64,000 bases of DNA from Verrucomicrobiia bacterium (GTDB lineage: Bacteria; Verrucomicrobiota; Verrucomicrobiia; Limisphaerales; UBA9464): contig JAHCBB010000026.1 in the NCBI GenBank assembly GCA_019634635.1, positions 1 to 64,000 on the forward strand, given 5' to 3'. The notes beneath the pieces were generated by a model, which saw only the letters and a list, made by a program, of their open reading frames with translations, was not told the DNA's origin and searched no databases. The position numbers and the translations under genes were made by a program. Shown here one piece after another: positions 1 through 7,320 of this stretch. How positions within the stretch are numbered: the first letter of the stretch is position 1; each line of letters opens with the position of its first letter.

Positions 1-116
1 AGTTTCGTGACAGATGACCTGGCACTCTATCCATTCCCCAATGACGAATCCGCCGGCCGCCTCCGCGCGTCGCCTCCCCCGTAGCCCATGCTGCGCCGAT
101 GGCCGCGGCGCAGCCC

Positions 117-2834
117 TCACAGCCGCGGGTCCACCGGCTCGCTCTCGAGCGCGAGCACGCCGAAGACGCACTCGTGGACGCGGCGCAGCGGCTCGCGGCG
201 GACGAAGCGCTCCAGCGCCTCGACACCGAGGGCGAACTCGCGCAGGGCCAGCGAGCGCTTCGCGTTCAGCCCGCGCGACCGCAGGCGTTCGAGGTTCTCC
301 GGTGCGGTGTACTCCGGACCGTAGATGAGGCGCAAATACTCGCGGCCGCGGCACTTCACCGCCGGCTGGATCAGGCCGCGCCGGCCGCGGGCGATGAAGT
401 CCAGCGGCTTGACCACCATGCCCTCGCCGCCGCGCGCGCTGAGCTCCTCCCACCAGCGGACCGCGGCGGTTTCGCTGTCGGGATTCGTCACGTCCACGAC
501 GCGGAACAGCGTGGGAAGGAGAAGGCCCTCCCCCGGAGCGCCGGTCCCCGGTCCGGCGCGTGGGGGCAGGCTTTCAGGGCCCGCCGGCCCGGAGGGCGGC
601 GCTCCGCTCCCCGCCAGCCGCGCCAGCGTGGCCATGTGCCACTCGTGCGGCTGGTCCGTGTGGACCTTCCCCTCCGACGCGAGCAGGTGGAACGGCGCGA
701 GCCGGAGGTCGTCCACCGACCCCACCGGCCAGCAGTAGCGGCGGTACGCGGCCACGTACCCGGCGGCCATCGTGCGGCGGGCCTCGGTGCGGCCGCGCAG
801 TTCGCCCACATCCAGGCCGCGGGCCTCCGCCTGCCGGAGCAGGTTCGCCGCCTCGCCCAGCATGGCCCCGGCCGACGCGCCGACGGGGGCGTACTGCTCC
901 CGCAGCAGCGACTGCGCCTTGGCGGACCACGGCATCAGCTCGCAGTCGAGGCAGAGCCAGCCGGTGGCCAGCTCGTCCCAAAGCCCGGCGCGCGTCACGG
1001 CCTCGCGCACGCGGCCGAGGAAATCCGCCTCCAGCGCCGCATCGTCGAAGAACCGCCGCCCGGTGCGCGTATGGACGACCCCCGCGCCCTCGCCTGCGAC
1101 GCCGAAGCCACGCCGGGCGGCGTCCTCGTCGCGGCAGACGATCACCACCGCGCGCGAGCCCATGTGCTTCTCCTCGCAGACCACGCGCGGCACGCCCTCC
1201 TGCCGGTAGTACGCGAAGGCCTCCGCCGGATGCTCGAGCAGGCCGGGAAGCCGGCTCGTGCCGCACGGCGACATCGTGGGGGGCAGATGGATCAGCCATT
1301 TCGGGTTCACCGCGAAGCGGCTCATCACCTCCAGCGCGGCGGTCGCGTTCTCCCCGCGGACGGTCACGCTGCCGTGCAGCCGCGTGCTCACGAGGCGCTT
1401 GCCCGTCACGTCCGCGAGGTCGAGCAGGTCGTCGTGCTGCTGCTGGGCGGAAAGGGCCGGGGCCTGCGTCTCGGGCGTGAGGAAGGGCTTCCGCGGCTCG
1501 GCATACGTCCGCCGCGCCGGTACGGACACCAGCTCCTTCTCCGGATACCGCAGCGCCGTCAGCCTCCCGCCGAAGACGCAGCCGGTATCAATGTTGATCG
1601 TCCGGTTCAGCCATTCCGGCTCCGGCACGGGCGTGTGGCCATAGACGACCATCGCCGCACCGCGGTACTCGGCGGCCCAGTCGTGGCGCACCGGCAGGCC
1701 GAACTCGTCCGTCTCGCCCGTGGTCTCGCCGTACAGCGCGAAGTCCCGCACCGCGCCCGAGCCGCGGCCGTGCATCGCCTCCTTCAGCCCCGCGTGCGCC
1801 ACGACCAGCCGCCCGCCGTCGAGCACGTAGTGGCTCACGAGGTCGTCCAGAAACTTCGCCACGCGCCGGCGGAAGTCCTCGCTCTCGCCCGCGAGCTGCG
1901 CGAGCGACTCGGCGAGGCCGTGGGTGACCTGCACGTCGCGGCCCTGCAGCTTGCGCATGAGCTTCACGTCGTGGTTGCCCGGCACGCAGAGCGCCACGCC
2001 GTCCGCCACCGCCCGCATGACGAGTTTCAGCACCTGCGGCGTCTGCGGCCCGCGGTCCACGAGGTCGCCGAGGAAGACGAGCTTCCGGCCGGCGGGATGG
2101 GAGACGCGAAACGTATCGGGGAGCGCGGGCGTCGCGCCGGAGGCATCGTCGGTACCGGAGGAAGTTGAAGGCGCGACGCCTTCAACGGCACGCGGGACGC
2201 GTGCGCTCCCCATGTCCACCTCATACCCCAGCTTTCCCAGCAGCTCGACGAGCTCGTCGCAGCATCCATGCACGTCGCCGACGAGGTCGAAGGGGCCGTG
2301 CTCGTGCTTCAGGTTGTTCCAGAGCGGCTCGCGGACGATCTCCGCCGCCTCGATCTCCTCCAGGGACCGCAGGACGTGGACGCGCCGGAAGCCCTCGCGC
2401 GGCAGCCCGCGCAGCGAACGGTGGAGCTGCGCCGCCTGCTGCCGGATGACGTGCGGGCCGAAATCGCGGTCAGGCCGGGACCGGTTGCGCTCGTGCGCCA
2501 CCCGCTCCGGCACGTCCAGCACGAGGGCCAACGGCAGGCAGTGGAACTCCCGTGCCAGCTCCACCAGCGGCCGGCGCGCCTCGGGCTGCACGTTGGTCGC
2601 ATCCACCACCGTGAGCCGGCCGGCGGCCAGCCGTTTGCGGGCGATGAAGTGCAGCACGTCAAAGGCGTCCTTCGTGGCCGCCTGGCTGTTCTCTTCGTCG
2701 CTCACCAGCCCGCGGCAGAAGTCGGACGACAGGATCTCCGTGGGCTTGAAATGCCGCCGCGCAAACGTGCTTTTGCCCGCGCCGGACACGCCGACCAGCA
2801 CGACGAGGGAGAGTTCGGGGAGGGTAAGTTTCAT
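117..2834 (-). CDS. pnkp: Polynucleotide kinase-phosphatase-ligase Pnkp (RNA repair)
   Basis: Bacterial Pnkp heals and seals broken RNA: it phosphorylates 5'-OH ends, removes 2',3'-cyclic phosphate or 3'-phosphate, and carries an adenylyltransferase (ligase) module that works with Hen1. Seen here (905 aa): kinase P-loop GVSGAGKS at 15-22; metallophosphoesterase motifs GDVHGC (186-191), GDLVDRG (256-262) and GNHD (286-289); ligase motif EEKHMGSR with putative nucleophile Lys556. The start at 2834 overlaps the rlaP stop as ATGA; an in-frame ATG 15 bases upstream is less likely. An insertion of about 30 residues (208-240) sits between the first two phosphatase motifs and is encoded partly by a perfect palindrome. 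Last gene of the hen1-rlaP-pnkp operon. Family assignment is firm; activity of the enlarged phosphatase loop is inferred. Confidence 0.95.
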   Translation of the reverse strand: MKLTLPELSLVVLVGVSGAGKSTFARRHFKPTEILSSDFCRGLVSDEENSQAATKDAFDVLHFIARKRLAAGRLTVVDATNVQPEARRPLVELAREFHCLPLALVLDVPERVAHERNRSRPDRDFGPHVIRQQAAQLHRSLRGLPREGFRRVHVLRSLEEIEAAEIVREPLWNNLKHEHGPFDLVGDVHGCCDELVELLGKLGYEVDMGSARVPRAVEGVAPSTSSGTDDASGATPALPDTFRVSHPAGRKLVFLGDLVDRGPQTPQVLKLVMRAVADGVALCVPGNHDVKLMRKLQGRDVQVTHGLAESLAQLAGESEDFRRRVAKFLDDLVSHYVLDGGRLVVAHAGLKEAMHGRGSGAVRDFALYGETTGETDEFGLPVRHDWAAEYRGAAMVVYGHTPVPEPEWLNRTINIDTGCVFGGRLTALRYPEKELVSVPARRTYAEPRKPFLTPETQAPALSAQQQHDDLLDLADVTGKRLVSTRLHGSVTVRGENATAALEVMSRFAVNPKWLIHLPPTMSPCGTSRLPGLLEHPAEAFAYYRQEGVPRVVCEEKHMGSRAVVIVCRDEDAARRGFGVAGEGAGVVHTRTGRRFFDDAALEADFLGRVREAVTRAGLWDELATGWLCLDCELMPWSAKAQSLLREQYAPVGASAGAMLGEAANLLRQAEARGLDVGELRGRTEARRTMAAGYVAAYRRYCWPVGSVDDLRLAPFHLLASEGKVHTDQPHEWHMATLARLAGSGAPPSGPAGPESLPPRAGPGTGAPGEGLLLPTLFRVVDVTNPDSETAAVRWWEELSARGGEGMVVKPLDFIARGRRGLIQPAVKCRGREYLRLIYGPEYTAPENLERLRSRGLNAKRSLALREFALGVEALERFVRREPLRRVHECVFGVLALESEPVDPRL
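2164..2186. repeat. Perfect palindrome inside pnkp
   Basis: Two 10-base arms (GTTGAAGGCG and its reverse complement) separated by CGA. It lies in the part of pnkp encoding the extra loop at residues 208-240, in frame. It resembles a short mobile or REP-like palindrome that expanded a tolerant linker; this origin is inferred. Confidence 0.7.
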
Positions 2835-3601
2835 CCGGCGGCAACCCATCCGTTCGTCCGCACCCGTACCAGCAGGTCGTTCAGGGCCGCCCGCGTCGCC
2901 TCGCCCGGCAGCTCCGGCAACGAACTCGCCTCATGCGCCGCCTGCAGTTCGCCGCGCAGGCGCTGGTATTCCGCTTCATGAAAGGCCAGGTCCGCGTCGG
3001 CCAGAGTGGTGTTCTCGCCGCAGGTCTTGCGCTCCACCAGCCCGCCGCGGTGGGGCAGGCGGAACTCCTCGTTGAGCGTGACGAGGTTCATCTCCACCTC
3101 GCCCGTGCGCATCAGGTGGATGCCGGTGAGGAGCACGCGGTACACGCAGAGCAGCGGCTTCACCCGGCGCGGCGACTCCTTGAGGAACAGCTTCCACTGC
3201 GTCTCGGCGAACCCGAAGTAGTGGTGGGAATGGTGCCGCGTGATCAGGCCCGTGCGGCACGCCTCCTTCAGCTCCCCGTGCTCCGGCGTGGCGTGGACGA
3301 TGAGCGGGGAGAAGAGCTGCTCCAGCACGTAGCCGTTCTTCTTGAGGAGCAGCCCGAAGAACTTCCGCACGTCATGCGAGACGATGTCCATCTCCAGCCC
3401 CCCGATCACCCGGCTGTCCTCCACCGTCTCGTCGCGTACTTCCAGCCCGACGACCCGCTCCAACGGCAGCACATGCGCCCCGCGCAGATCGAAGTCCGAG
3501 TCCGGCGACGGAATCCCGTAGAGATGCGCCCCGCTGATCGTGGCGAAGAGCAACGGATGCGGCTGCGGCGCGACGATGCGGTGGAGGCGGGGGTCAATCA
3601 T
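2831..3601 (-). CDS. RlaP-type nucleotidyltransferase of the RNA-repair operon
   Basis: 256-aa protein of the DNA polymerase beta-like nucleotidyltransferase superfamily, the group named RlaP (RNA repair pathway DNA polymerase beta family, PF10127) because it recurs with Pnkp and Hen1. Seen: the GS-like motif SGAHLYG at 23-29, then SDFDLRG at 35-41 with the metal-binding pair Asp36/Asp38. The C-terminus has the LPELPG segment matching the tail of the broken paralogue at 4428-5055. The ATG overlaps the end of a 36-codon ORF by 8 bases, and the stop overlaps the pnkp ATG. A role in adding or trimming nucleotides at repaired RNA ends is inferred from context; no reaction can be read from the sequence. 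Confidence 0.88.
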   Translation of the reverse strand: MIDPRLHRIVAPQPHPLLFATISGAHLYGIPSPDSDFDLRGAHVLPLERVVGLEVRDETVEDSRVIGGLEMDIVSHDVRKFFGLLLKKNGYVLEQLFSPLIVHATPEHGELKEACRTGLITRHHSHHYFGFAETQWKLFLKESPRRVKPLLCVYRVLLTGIHLMRTGEVEMNLVTLNEEFRLPHRGGLVERKTCGENTTLADADLAFHEAEYQRLRGELQAAHEASSLPELPGEATRAALNDLLVRVRTNGWVAAG

Positions 3602-3704
3602 GGTCGGCTTGTGCCATCTGGCGCGGTGCTTCGAAGTCGCGGTGGAGTTCCTGACGCCAAGCGTCCGCTTCGGGCCACCGCATTTCGCCGTTTTCCGGCT
3701 TCAT
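3594..3704 (-). CDS. 36-aa ORF containing a copy of an RlaP tail segment
   Basis: Short reading frame with a strong ribosome-binding site (GGAGGAGG, 7 bases before ATG). Its ATG overlaps the stop of the 68-aa gene (ATGA) and its stop overlaps the start of rlaP, so it sits exactly in operon register. Residues 15-25 read AWRQELHRDFE, nearly the same as AWRQQLHRDFE in the broken rlaP paralogue about 940 bases upstream. It could be a translated leader peptide that couples rlaP to the upstream genes, or the scar of a recombination that removed the rest of a gene. No known family recognised. Confidence 0.4.
   Translation of the reverse strand: MKPENGEMRWPEADAWRQELHRDFEAPRQMAQADHD
3631..3662. repeat. 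Direct repeat copy 2 (RlaP tail segment)
   Basis: 32-base sequence matching 4573-4604 at 28 of 32 positions in the same orientation; the first 17 bases are identical. It lies in the 36-aa ORF. The two copies bracket the 68-aa gene and the 175-aa nucleotidyltransferase gene. Confidence 0.75.
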
Positions 3705-3907
3705 CGCACATCCTCCTCCGCTGCCCGGCAGGGCGACGCCTCCTCACAAAGCGCCACGGCTTCCCTCCCCGACGGAGGCGGGCGAACGGCCAGGGTGCGT
3801 TCCCGCAGGGCATCCAGCATGGCGAGCCTCTCCGCAATCGGCCGGGTGGCGAGGCGTTGGCGGAACTCGCGCTTGCCCGCGAGGATTCTGGCGAAGGCAG
3901 AGGTCAT
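3701..3907 (-). CDS. Small protein paired with a nucleotidyltransferase
   Basis: 68-aa protein of unknown family. The ATG overlaps the stop of the upstream 175-aa nucleotidyltransferase gene by 4 bases, so the two are translationally coupled. The sequence is predicted mostly helical and rich in Arg, Ala and Glu (RILAGKREFRQRLATRPIAERLAML at the N-terminus), with no catalytic motif seen. By arrangement it could be an accessory or antitoxin-like partner of the nucleotidyltransferase, but no homology supports naming it so. Confidence 0.65.
   Translation of the reverse strand: MTSAFARILAGKREFRQRLATRPIAERLAMLDALRERTLAVRPPPSGREAVALCEEASPCRAAEEDVR
3712..3719 (-). promoter_or_regulatory. Strong Shine-Dalgarno for the 36-aa ORF
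   Basis: GGAGGAGG on the minus strand, 7 bases before the ATG at 3704. Such a strong site is unusual in this window and is the main reason to regard the 36-codon ORF as translated, or as the start of a formerly longer gene. Confidence 0.6.
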
Positions 3908-4431
3908 GGCGCGTCTTTCAGGAACTGGTCCTCAAAGCGGCGCCACGCCGTCTGCAGGCCATGCCGGGCGAGGATGTCGTGGAAGCGGCCGGCGTCGAGC
4001 ACGCCGGCCTCAAGGAACTGGAGCAGGCGGGCCTTGTCCTTGGCGCGGCCGGTCTGGAGCGCGATGGCGGCGAGGTGCTCGGCGGAGAACACGCGGGCGG
4101 GCATCCCGGCCACATCGCGCTCGACCGCCTGTGACATAGCCTCCTCCAGCAGCGGGCCGGAGGCGGGCAGGAATTGCACGGGCCAGCCGGCGACGACGAT
4201 GTATTCGCCCTCCATCGTCGCGCCCCGGGCCTTGAGGTAGTCGAAGATCGGCTGCGGGCTCGTGAGGCGGCGCCCTGGTTCCGGCCGGAACTCGACGAAG
4301 ACATCCACGTCGAGCGTGGCGACGGGTTCGAGATAGAAGGTCGCACCCACCGCGCCGCCGATGGCGTAGCGTTCGATCACGCCGTCGGCCGGCAGCCGGC
4401 TGATCGTTGCGATGGTGTCCTTGATGTTCAC
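3904..4431 (-). CDS. Nucleotidyltransferase-fold protein (AbiEii/MNT-like)
   Basis: 175-aa protein with a minimal nucleotidyltransferase signature: AIGGAVGATFY at about 23-33, then the acidic pair in LDVDVFVEF at about 39-47, and a C-terminal helical part. This architecture is shared by stand-alone nucleotidyltransferases, including toxin-type enzymes. The GTG start overlaps the stop of the broken rlaP paralogue (GTGA), and the 68-aa gene follows with ATGA overlap. It sits inside an RNA-repair operon and between two direct repeats, which suggests an inserted module. Substrate unknown; a toxin role is conjecture. Confidence 0.75.
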   Translation of the reverse strand: MNIKDTIATISRLPADGVIERYAIGGAVGATFYLEPVATLDVDVFVEFRPEPGRRLTSPQPIFDYLKARGATMEGEYIVVAGWPVQFLPASGPLLEEAMSQAVERDVAGMPARVFSAEHLAAIALQTGRAKDKARLLQFLEAGVLDAGRFHDILARHGLQTAWRRFEDQFLKDAP

Positions 4432-5055
4432 AGGATCGGAAGCTCTGCGGTCATCCTGTCAGCCGGAGCGGCTGAATCAATGCCTGCCGAGCACCGCCGG
4501 GCCTTGATCAGGAAACCATTCGCAGCCTCGTAGCCCGGGCGCTCGGGGAGCCTGGTCTCGGCGAGGGCGCGCTCGAAGTCGCGGTGGAGCTGCTGGCGCC
4601 ACGCTGAGAAATTTTTGCAGCTCCCAGTAGCAGCTTTGCTCCGCGTTGTCCTCAAACTGCTCCGGCGCGCCAAAAAGCGACCATTGCAGGTCGGCGGGCG
4701 CGAGGCAGATGCCGCGCCGGTCGGTGTCGGAGTCGTCGGTGTCCAGGCCGTAGGCCCGCGAGCCGACGACGCAGCGGTAAATGATGACCTCCTCCAGCTC
4801 AAAGCCCGCCGGCGCCTCCGGACCCGGCAGCCTGTCCTTGAAGTGCCTGAGCACGTCGAGCTGGTCACGGGTGAGCGGCGTTTCAAAACCGTCGGGGAAC
4901 CGGACGAGGAAATGCTTCTCCGCCCCGCCCGCCGGTGTGCGCGTGATGACGCCAACCGCACCGCGCGGATGCACGAGCGAGTTGTTGGTCCCACGCACCT
5001 CGACGAGCGCGACGACCTGCGTACCGGCGGAGAGGTTGTGCGGCTGATGGGACAT
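4428..5055 (-). pseudogene. Broken RlaP paralogue (internal deletion plus frameshift)
   Basis: The first 151 codons encode an intact-looking N-terminal part: a small beta-rich region with VRFPDGFE, then the nucleotidyltransferase motif GSRAYG (99-104) and SDTDRRG (109-115, Asp110/Asp112), up to YWELQKFLS. In that frame the remainder is Ala/Pro/Arg-rich nonsense. A second frame, open to 4428, encodes a plausible RlaP tail (LHRDFERALAETRLPERPG, then NGFLIKARR). The middle of the protein is missing, so an internal deletion joined head and tail out of frame near 4605-4620. It starts 2 bases after the hen1 stop. The truncated 192-aa product ending at 4477 could still be made and keeps the active-site residues. 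Confidence 0.72.
4573..4604. repeat. Direct repeat copy 1 (RlaP tail segment)
   Basis: 32 bases matching 3631-3662 at 28 positions, same orientation. This copy lies at the junction in the broken rlaP paralogue where the reading frame changes from the N-terminal domain to the C-terminal tail. Confidence 0.75.
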
Positions 5056-5057
5056 GG

Positions 5058-6677
5058 CTAGGCGGACCTATCAAACACCCCCATTTGCGTCGGCGCGCCG
5101 ATGGCCGCGTCCTCCGGGCCGACGGGCAGGAAGCGCACGGCGTAGCCGAAGCGGGCGGAGACGCCCTCCGCCCAGGCCCGGAACTCCGCACGCGTCCACT
5201 CGAAGCGGTGGTCGCGGTGGCGGAAGCGGCCGGCGGGGAGGCTCTCCCACTTCACGTTGTACTCCCGGTTCGGCGTGGTGAGCACCACGGTGCCGGGCCG
5301 GGCGAACTCGAAGAGCACGCGCTCGAACGCGGCCAGCCGCGGCGGGTCGAGGTGCTCGACCACCTCGACCACGGCCGCGGCGTCGAAACCGGCGAGGCGC
5401 GCGTCGCGGTACATGAGCGAGCCGTGGAGCAGCTTCAGGCGCTCCTTCTGCGGGGCGGGCAGGCGGTCGTACCGGAGCTTGTCCGCGGCCATTTCCAGGG
5501 CGCGGTGGGAGACCTCGAGGCCGAGGATGCGGGTGAACTGCCGTTCCCGGAGCAGCAGGCGCAGCAGCCGTCCCTCGCCGCAGCCGAGGTCTAGCACGGA
5601 GGCCGCGCCGCCCGCCTTGAGCACGGCGAGCACGGCGCCGAGGCGCTGCTCGTGGAGCGGCGGGGTCTCGGGCCTAGCGTCCGGGGTCCCGGGAGATGGG
5701 GCTTCGCCGTCGGTGCCGGTGCCGGGCGGGGATCCTTCCCTCACGGCATGGGACCGGTTTCCAACCGGTACGCCATCCGCCTCGCAGCCGGGTGAGGACA
5801 CAGGCGGTTGCATCGGCTCATGCAGCTGAGGCTCCACTTCCGCAGGGCGGTCAGTGGGCAGGTTGCCAACCTGTCCCACGCGGGCCTCCAGCGCAGCCTC
5901 CTCGGCGTCGCGCGCCGCGGCGGCCTCGTCCGGGGCGGTGTCGCCTTCGCCGAGCTGCTCCAGGGCGTCGTCCACGAGGCCGCGGCGGTGCTTGAGGTAG
6001 CGGCGGGCGATGAGGTCGCGCGCGGGATGCGCGGCCAGCCAGCCTTCGCCGTGGCGGAGGAGCTTGGCCACCTCGTCGTCGCCGACCCAGTAGTGCTTGT
6101 CGTTGTCGAGCACGGGCACGAGCACGTAGAGGTGGCTCAGGAGCCGGTGCAGCGGCAGCGTGGCGGCGAGCGTGACGCGGTGCAGCGCGCCCTCGCCCCA
6201 CTCCGGAAACTGCGCGTCCAGCGGCAGGCGCGCGGCGGCGATCTGGTAGCCGAGCGGCTCGAAGAGACGGCGCAGGAACTCCTCGCCGCTGCGGACCGGC
6301 ACGGCGGGCAGGGTGGCCTCCAGCGGCAGGGGCTGGTCCGCGAGTTCCGGACGCTCCTTGCACGCGCCGGAGAGCGCGGTGCCGAACACCTCCGCCAGCG
6401 CGACGCCCAGGAAGGACGACGCGGCGTAGGGCCGGTCGTTCACGTACTGGTCGAGCAGGCCGCCCTCGCCGGCCGGCCCGCGGCGGTTGCGGACGAGGCC
6501 CACGGGGTCCACCTCGACCAGCAGCGCGGCGGTGCAGCGGTCTTCCGCCGCCTCGGGGTAGAAGACGTGCGCGCGGCCGAACGTCAGGGAGAAGGATTGC
6601 GCCCGCGCCGGGTTCTTGCGCAACAAGTAGCCAAGGTCCGTGGCGGGCCGGTGCGTGGTGGTGAGCGTGAGGAGCAC
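5058..6677 (-). CDS. hen1: 3'-terminal RNA ribose 2'-O-methyltransferase Hen1
   Basis: 539-aa partner of Pnkp. In characterised systems Hen1 2'-O-methylates the 3' end before ligation, protecting the repaired RNA from being cut again at the same site, and its N-terminal domain supports Pnkp ligase activity. Seen: N-terminal Hen1_L domain (about 1-245) beginning LLTLTTTHRPATDLGYLL; SAM motif VLDLGCGEG (361-369); metal/catalytic residues Glu438, Glu441, His442 and the RHRDHRFEW segment with His487/His490. The GTG at 6677 fits the family N-terminus; an ATG 51 bases upstream would add an unsupported extension. The linker (about 266-340) is unusually long and Pro/Gly-rich, and two short palindromes are embedded in it in frame. 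First gene of the operon. Confidence 0.95.
   Translation of the reverse strand: MLLTLTTTHRPATDLGYLLRKNPARAQSFSLTFGRAHVFYPEAAEDRCTAALLVEVDPVGLVRNRRGPAGEGGLLDQYVNDRPYAASSFLGVALAEVFGTALSGACKERPELADQPLPLEATLPAVPVRSGEEFLRRLFEPLGYQIAAARLPLDAQFPEWGEGALHRVTLAATLPLHRLLSHLYVLVPVLDNDKHYWVGDDEVAKLLRHGEGWLAAHPARDLIARRYLKHRRGLVDDALEQLGEGDTAPDEAAAARDAEEAALEARVGQVGNLPTDRPAEVEPQLHEPMQPPVSSPGCEADGVPVGNRSHAVREGSPPGTGTDGEAPSPGTPDARPETPPLHEQRLGAVLAVLKAGGAASVLDLGCGEGRLLRLLLRERQFTRILGLEVSHRALEMAADKLRYDRLPAPQKERLKLLHGSLMYRDARLAGFDAAAVVEVVEHLDPPRLAAFERVLFEFARPGTVVLTTPNREYNVKWESLPAGRFRHRDHRFEWTRAEFRAWAEGVSARFGYAVRFLPVGPEDAAIGAPTQMGVFDRSA
5753..5769. repeat. Palindrome in the hen1 linker
   Basis: Arms ACCGGTT and AACCGGT around TCC. 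It shares a GGTT-N3-AACC core with the elements at 5854-5879 and 13282-13298. It lies within the linker between the two Hen1 domains. Confidence 0.6.
5854..5879. repeat. Second palindrome in the hen1 linker
   Basis: Arms GTGGGCAGGTT and AACCTGTCCCAC around GCC, with one bulged base. Same GGTT-N3-AACC core as the element at 5753. It encodes the linker peptide VGQVGNLPT. Confidence 0.6.
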
Positions 6678-7320
6678 TGGGAAAGCCTGCCACAAGCGCC
6701 GCATCGCGTCAGCCGCGCCGTGGTCCAAGCCTGGAGGCTGGCCTCACAAAGTGAAAAGGGTTGCCCGGCGGCCGCGGGCGGCCCGGTGTTTCCGGCGTGT
6801 CGTGCTCACGCCTGGCCGGGCAACGCCGGCTGCGGCCGCAGTCGGTGAATGCCGCGAGGCTATTGATAAGAGCTTTTCTTTCACAGACAGGCTGCATCGC
6901 CCGCCCGCGAAACGCCAACTCAGCCGTTCTCTGCCCCATTTTCTGAGGGATGGCTGTGGATTTGCTTCCAGTGGCACGTACCCGCGCCCACTCCACTCCA
7001 CCGCATGGCGGCCTCGGAATGGCAACTGGCATTTCTGGAGTCGCAGAGGGGGGCGCCATAGGTGAACTGAATCGGCCGTGCGCACCTTTTGCGGAAGCGA
7101 GTCGTGTGAAGATGTATCCGAATGACTGGCAGGTCCGCCCGGCCACCGGGGTGGTTTCTGCCATCGGTATTGCCGCCGCGTTGGTCGTGGTCGGCTTCGA
7201 TCGTCATTGCGATAATCGTCGGGAACGTGCTCGAACTCCTGGAGGCGATGCCGTGGGTCCATCGTGTCGGCGTTCATCGCAAGGTTGCCGTCTGGGAGCG
7301 GGGCATGCTAAGCAGCAGCG
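6678..7320. other. Divergent intergenic region between hen1 and a secreted-protein gene
   Basis: 643 bases without a convincing gene. It must hold the promoter of the RNA-repair operon (leftward) and that of the gene at 7321 (rightward). A GATAAT -10-like hexamer at 7211-7216 faces right but lacks a good -35. No structured RNA or sigma-54-type GG-N10-GC site stands out, and there is no adjacent regulator gene. Confidence 0.5.

Noticed and set aside
99..2168. Long plus-strand open frame opposite pnkp
   Set aside because: It is the antisense shadow of a strongly conserved gene, and its protein is His/Arg/Ala-rich with no domain.
6678..7320. Search for a sigma-54 regulator or promoter for the RNA-repair operon, as in some Rtc systems
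   Set aside because: No RtcR-like gene and no GG-N10-GC element seen in the divergent region.
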